Of a stretch of DNA of 6,233 bases, positions 4,228 to 6,233 are shown in pieces. The translations under genes and the position numbers were made by a program. Under the pieces are notes generated by a model, which searched no databases, was not told the DNA's origin, and saw only the letters and a list, made by a program, of their open reading frames with translations. Source of the stretch: an uncultured Eubacteriales bacterium. Lineage in GTDB: Bacteria; Bacillota; Clostridia; Oscillospirales; CAG-272. The first letter of the stretch is position 1. Each line of letters opens with the position of its first letter. The stretch spans positions 1-6,233 of the forward strand of contig CASEEB010000212.1 of the NCBI GenBank assembly GCA_949286815.1, written 5' to 3'.

Positions 4228-5589
4228 ATGAAAGGAAAGCTGTTCTCCAGCAAATTTACTATGGGAAAAATTACCTTTATGGGTGCCGGAAGCACCGTTT
4301 TTGCGAAGAATGTAATCGGAGACTCAATGTGCTGCGAAGCTCTGCGCGACTTTGAATTCGCGCTCTACGACATTGACCCCGAAAGACTTGAGGAATCATA
4401 CATAATGGTTGATCTTCTCAACCGCAATATCAATGAAAACCGCGCTAAAATAACCAAGCACCTCGGTGTTGAAAACCGCAAGAACGCTCTCAGAGGAGCG
4501 GATTTCGTTGTGGACGCAATTCAGGTGGGCGGATATGAACCCTGTACGGTCATTGACTTTGAAATACCCAAGAAATACGGTCTGCGCCAGACTATTGCCG
4601 ACACTCTCGGAATAGGCGGTATATTCCGCGCTCTGCGCACGATTCCCGTACTTGCCGATTTTGCCGAGGATATGGCGCAGGTCTGCCCCAACGCGTATTT
4701 TCTGAATTACACAAACCCAATGGCAATTCTGTCGGGTTACATGCAGAGATATACCAATATAAAAACCGTGGGACTCTGCCACAGCGTGCAGGTCTGCTCT
4801 TCCATACTGCTCGGAGAACTCGGAATGGCTGACAAAGTCAAATATCCCCTGCAGGAAAAAATCGCCGGCATAAACCACATGGCATGGCTGCTTGAGCTTA
4901 AGGACGCCGACGGAAACGACCTTTATCCCGAAATACGCCGTCGCGCGTGTGAAATCCTTGACAATCCGCCCGAAAACTTCGCAGACCTTGTAAGATTCGA
5001 ATACATCCGCCGCTTCGGTTACTACTGCACCGAATCCAGCGAGCACAACGCCGAATACAACAATTTGTTTATAAAATCCAAATATCCCGAGCTTATAGAA
5101 AGATACCGCATTCCGCTTGACGAATATCCGCGCAGATGCGTAAACCAGATAGCTTCATGGAAAAGCAACAAAGAGCACTACATGTCCGGAGAGATCAGCC
5201 ATTCGAGAACTCACGAATACGCCTCTTACATCATGGAATCTATCGTGACCGGGCACCCGTACCGCATAGGCGGCAATGTGCTTAACACAGGGCTTATTAC
5301 AAACCTGCCCTCAGACGCGTGCGTTGAAGTTCCCTGTCTTATAGATAAAGCAGGCATACAGCCCACCGTCGTTGGTAAACTGCCCACACAGTGCGCGGCA
5401 ATGAATATGACGAATATCAACGCCCAGCTGCTGACAATAGAAGCGGCAGCCACACGCAAAAAAGAGACCGTATACCAGGCGGCAATGCTCGAACCCCACA
5501 CCTCTTCCGAGCTTTCAATCGACGACATTGTTTCAATGTGCGACGAGCTCTTTGAAGCGGAAAAGGACTGGCTCCCTCAGTACAACTAA
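4228..5589 (+). CDS. melA: GH4 alpha-galactosidase (melibiase)
   Basis: A cytosolic NAD+- and Mn2+-dependent glycosidase that hydrolyses alpha-galactosides such as melibiose by a redox/elimination mechanism. The frame gives 453 residues; starting at Met12 gives 442, close to the family's roughly 450. Features numbered from Met1: the Rossmann NAD motif KITFMGAGSTVF (14-25); DAIQVGGYEPCTVIDFEIP (96-114); QTIADTLGIGGIFRALRTIP (121-140); NYTNPMA (160-166); CHSVQ (184-188), with Cys184 a metal ligand and the CHSV form expected for alpha-galactosidases; GINHMAW (214-220), with His217 the second metal ligand; TESSEHNAEY (268-277); and a C-terminal INAQLLTIEA (397-406), AAMLEPHTSSELSIDDI. No key residue is missing. 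Homologues begin at the KITF strand, so Met12 (4261) is likely the true start, although neither start has a well-placed SD. It is transcribed from its own strong promoter; no melibiose transporter is in the window. A hairpin separates it from tmcAL. Confidence 0.96.
   Translation: MKGKLFSSKFTMGKITFMGAGSTVFAKNVIGDSMCCEALRDFEFALYDIDPERLEESYIMVDLLNRNINENRAKITKHLGVENRKNALRGADFVVDAIQVGGYEPCTVIDFEIPKKYGLRQTIADTLGIGGIFRALRTIPVLADFAEDMAQVCPNAYFLNYTNPMAILSGYMQRYTNIKTVGLCHSVQVCSSILLGELGMADKVKYPLQEKIAGINHMAWLLELKDADGNDLYPEIRRRACEILDNPPENFADLVRFEYIRRFGYYCTESSEHNAEYNNLFIKSKYPELIERYRIPLDEYPRRCVNQIASWKSNKEHYMSGEISHSRTHEYASYIMESIVTGHPYRIGGNVLNTGLITNLPSDACVEVPCLIDKAGIQPTVVGKLPTQCAAMNMTNINAQLLTIEAAATRKKETVYQAAMLEPHTSSELSIDDIVSMCDELFEAEKDWLPQYN
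4231..4260 (+). promoter_or_regulatory. melA ribosome binding region with a small hairpin
   Basis: AAAGGA (4231-4236) is the only SD-like sequence near melA. It lies inside the codons after the first ATG (4228) and 24 nt before the second ATG (4261), too far for normal use. A 4-bp hairpin, GCTG (4239-4242) with CAGC (4248-4251), could loop out the intervening bases and bring the SD to an effective 11 nt from the ATG at 4261. That would support Met12 as the start, but the stem is short and this is inference. Confidence 0.35.
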
Positions 5590-5603
5590 AAAAATAAAGG
5601 TTT

Positions 5604-5635
5604 TTTCGGGGAGGATACAAATATCCTCCCCGAAA
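5604..5635. promoter_or_regulatory. 14-bp hairpin between melA and tmcAL, no T-tract
   Basis: A perfect 14-bp GC-rich stem (5604-5617 with 5622-5635) with a CAAA loop begins 14 nt after the melA stop and ends 11 nt before the tmcAL start. The left arm contains a strong SD-like GGGGAGGA and the right arm TCCTCCCC, its complement. No T-run follows the stem on either strand; the six T lie on the 5' side, so it is not a standard intrinsic terminator. It may protect the melA mRNA 3' end, cause partial termination, or restrain tmcAL translation. The structure is certain; the role is inferred. Confidence 0.6.
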
Positions 5636-5646
5636 TCAGTGAATTT

Positions 5647-6233
5647 ATGAAAACAACCGGAATTATTTGCGAATACAATCCTTTTCACGCCGGGCACAAA
5701 TATCAGTTAGACTATGTAAGAAAAAACGGCGCGGAATGTATAATTTGCGTTTTAAGCGGCAACTTTACCCAACGCGGAGAGTTTGCGGTAGCCGATAAAT
5801 ATACAAGAGCGAAAGCCGCGCTCGCGGAGGGCGCGGATGTTGTGGTAGAACTTCCCTTTCCCTATTGTTCCATGTCCGCGGAGGGTTTCGCAAACGCGGG
5901 AGTATATATACTGTCATGCATGGGAGCCGACACCATATGCTTCGGCTGTGAAAGCGAGCGCGCAAAATCTCTTTTTGAAGCCTCGGAAATACTGATGTCT
6001 AATGATTTCACAGACAAATTCAGGGAAAACAAAAATAACAATAAGGGCTCCGCGTCAAATTTTTTTGAACTGCTCGGAAAAGAAACAAAAAAACCGGAAA
6101 AATTCGGCTCAAACGACATACTCGGCATAGCTTATATCTGCGCTTGCCGCAGATTCTGTCCCGATATGAATATTCTGCCTCTGAAAAGGTCAGGCAGCGA
6201 TTATCTGAGCACAGACATTGAAAAGTTTAAATT
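5647..6233 (+). CDS. tmcAL: tRNA(Met) cytidine acetate ligase, N-terminal part (3' end outside window)
   Basis: The first 195 codons of TmcAL (formerly YlbM/DUF795), which uses ATP and acetate to make N4-acetylcytidine at wobble position 34 of elongator tRNA(Met) in Firmicutes. The full protein is about 400 residues, so roughly half is present. The N-terminus GIICEYNPFHAGHKYQL carries the nucleotidyltransferase HxGH motif (14-17). The family block SGNFTQRGEFAVADKYTRAKAAL is at 37-59, VVVELPFPYCSMSAEGFA at 65-82 and DTICFGCES at 95-103. SNDILG (155-160) and LPLKRSGSDY (177-186) precede the window end. The start agrees with the family's N-terminus, yet only a weak AGTGA precedes it; the strong GGGGAGGA upstream is 31 nt away and buried in a hairpin. 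No separate promoter is evident, so expression may depend on read-through from melA. The frame is open to the end of the window. Confidence 0.95.
   Translation, partial: MKTTGIICEYNPFHAGHKYQLDYVRKNGAECIICVLSGNFTQRGEFAVADKYTRAKAALAEGADVVVELPFPYCSMSAEGFANAGVYILSCMGADTICFGCESERAKSLFEASEILMSNDFTDKFRENKNNNKGSASNFFELLGKETKKPEKFGSNDILGIAYICACRRFCPDMNILPLKRSGSDYLSTDIEKFK

Noticed and set aside
4217..4231. Four-codon upstream ORF whose stop overlaps the first melA ATG
   Set aside because: It begins at or before the predicted transcription start, so it is unlikely to be translated.
4396..5046. 216-codon minus-strand frame opposite melA
   Set aside because: Antisense to highly conserved GH4 motifs, and the composition follows from the melA codons.

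Overview
The window looks like a chromosomal segment from a Clostridia-type Firmicute, probably an uncultured gut lineage near Oscillospirales. The grounds are moderate GC by eye, AT-rich intergenic regions, GGAGG-type ribosome binding sites, a full-consensus SigA promoter, TmcAL (a Firmicutes tRNA(Met) enzyme), and a DUF5685 gene next to a J-domain/Cys-rich protein. Taxonomy is inferred from gene content only.

Left part (1-1550, + strand): the last 45 codons of deoC (deoxyribose-phosphate aldolase), then a 182-nt gap with an interrupted 22-bp palindrome and a perfect hairpin touching the ribosome binding site, then a complete PfkB/ribokinase-family sugar kinase. The kinase has Met where ribokinases carry a conserved Asn. 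Together with deoC this fits a deoxyribose route: the kinase makes deoxyribose 5-phosphate and the aldolase splits it. A 450-nt non-coding region follows. It holds several inverted repeats, a strong bidirectional terminator (1513-1550) and three diverged 43-bp tandem repeats (1617-1745) that run into the 3' end of the next gene.

Middle part (1701-4124, - strand): a likely operon read leftwards. In transcription order it contains a DUF5685-type Cys- and Asp-rich helical protein, a J-domain protein with TPR-like helices and a ten-cysteine tail, a possible 24-codon small ORF, and a five- to six-helix membrane protein whose ATG overlaps the small ORF's stop (ATGA). I cannot assign a pathway. The set is the best candidate here for an undescribed module, possibly a membrane-associated Cys/metal or lipid-related system.

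Right part (4144-6233, + strand): a divergent intergenic region with a perfect TTGACA-17-TATAAT promoter drives melA, a GH4 NAD/Mn-dependent alpha-galactosidase whose start codon is ambiguous. A 14-bp hairpin without a T-tract separates it from the first 195 codons of tmcAL (tRNA(Met) cytidine acetate ligase), which runs off the window. No transporter or regulator for either sugar pathway is in the window. No tRNA, rRNA, insertion sequence or CRISPR array was seen.
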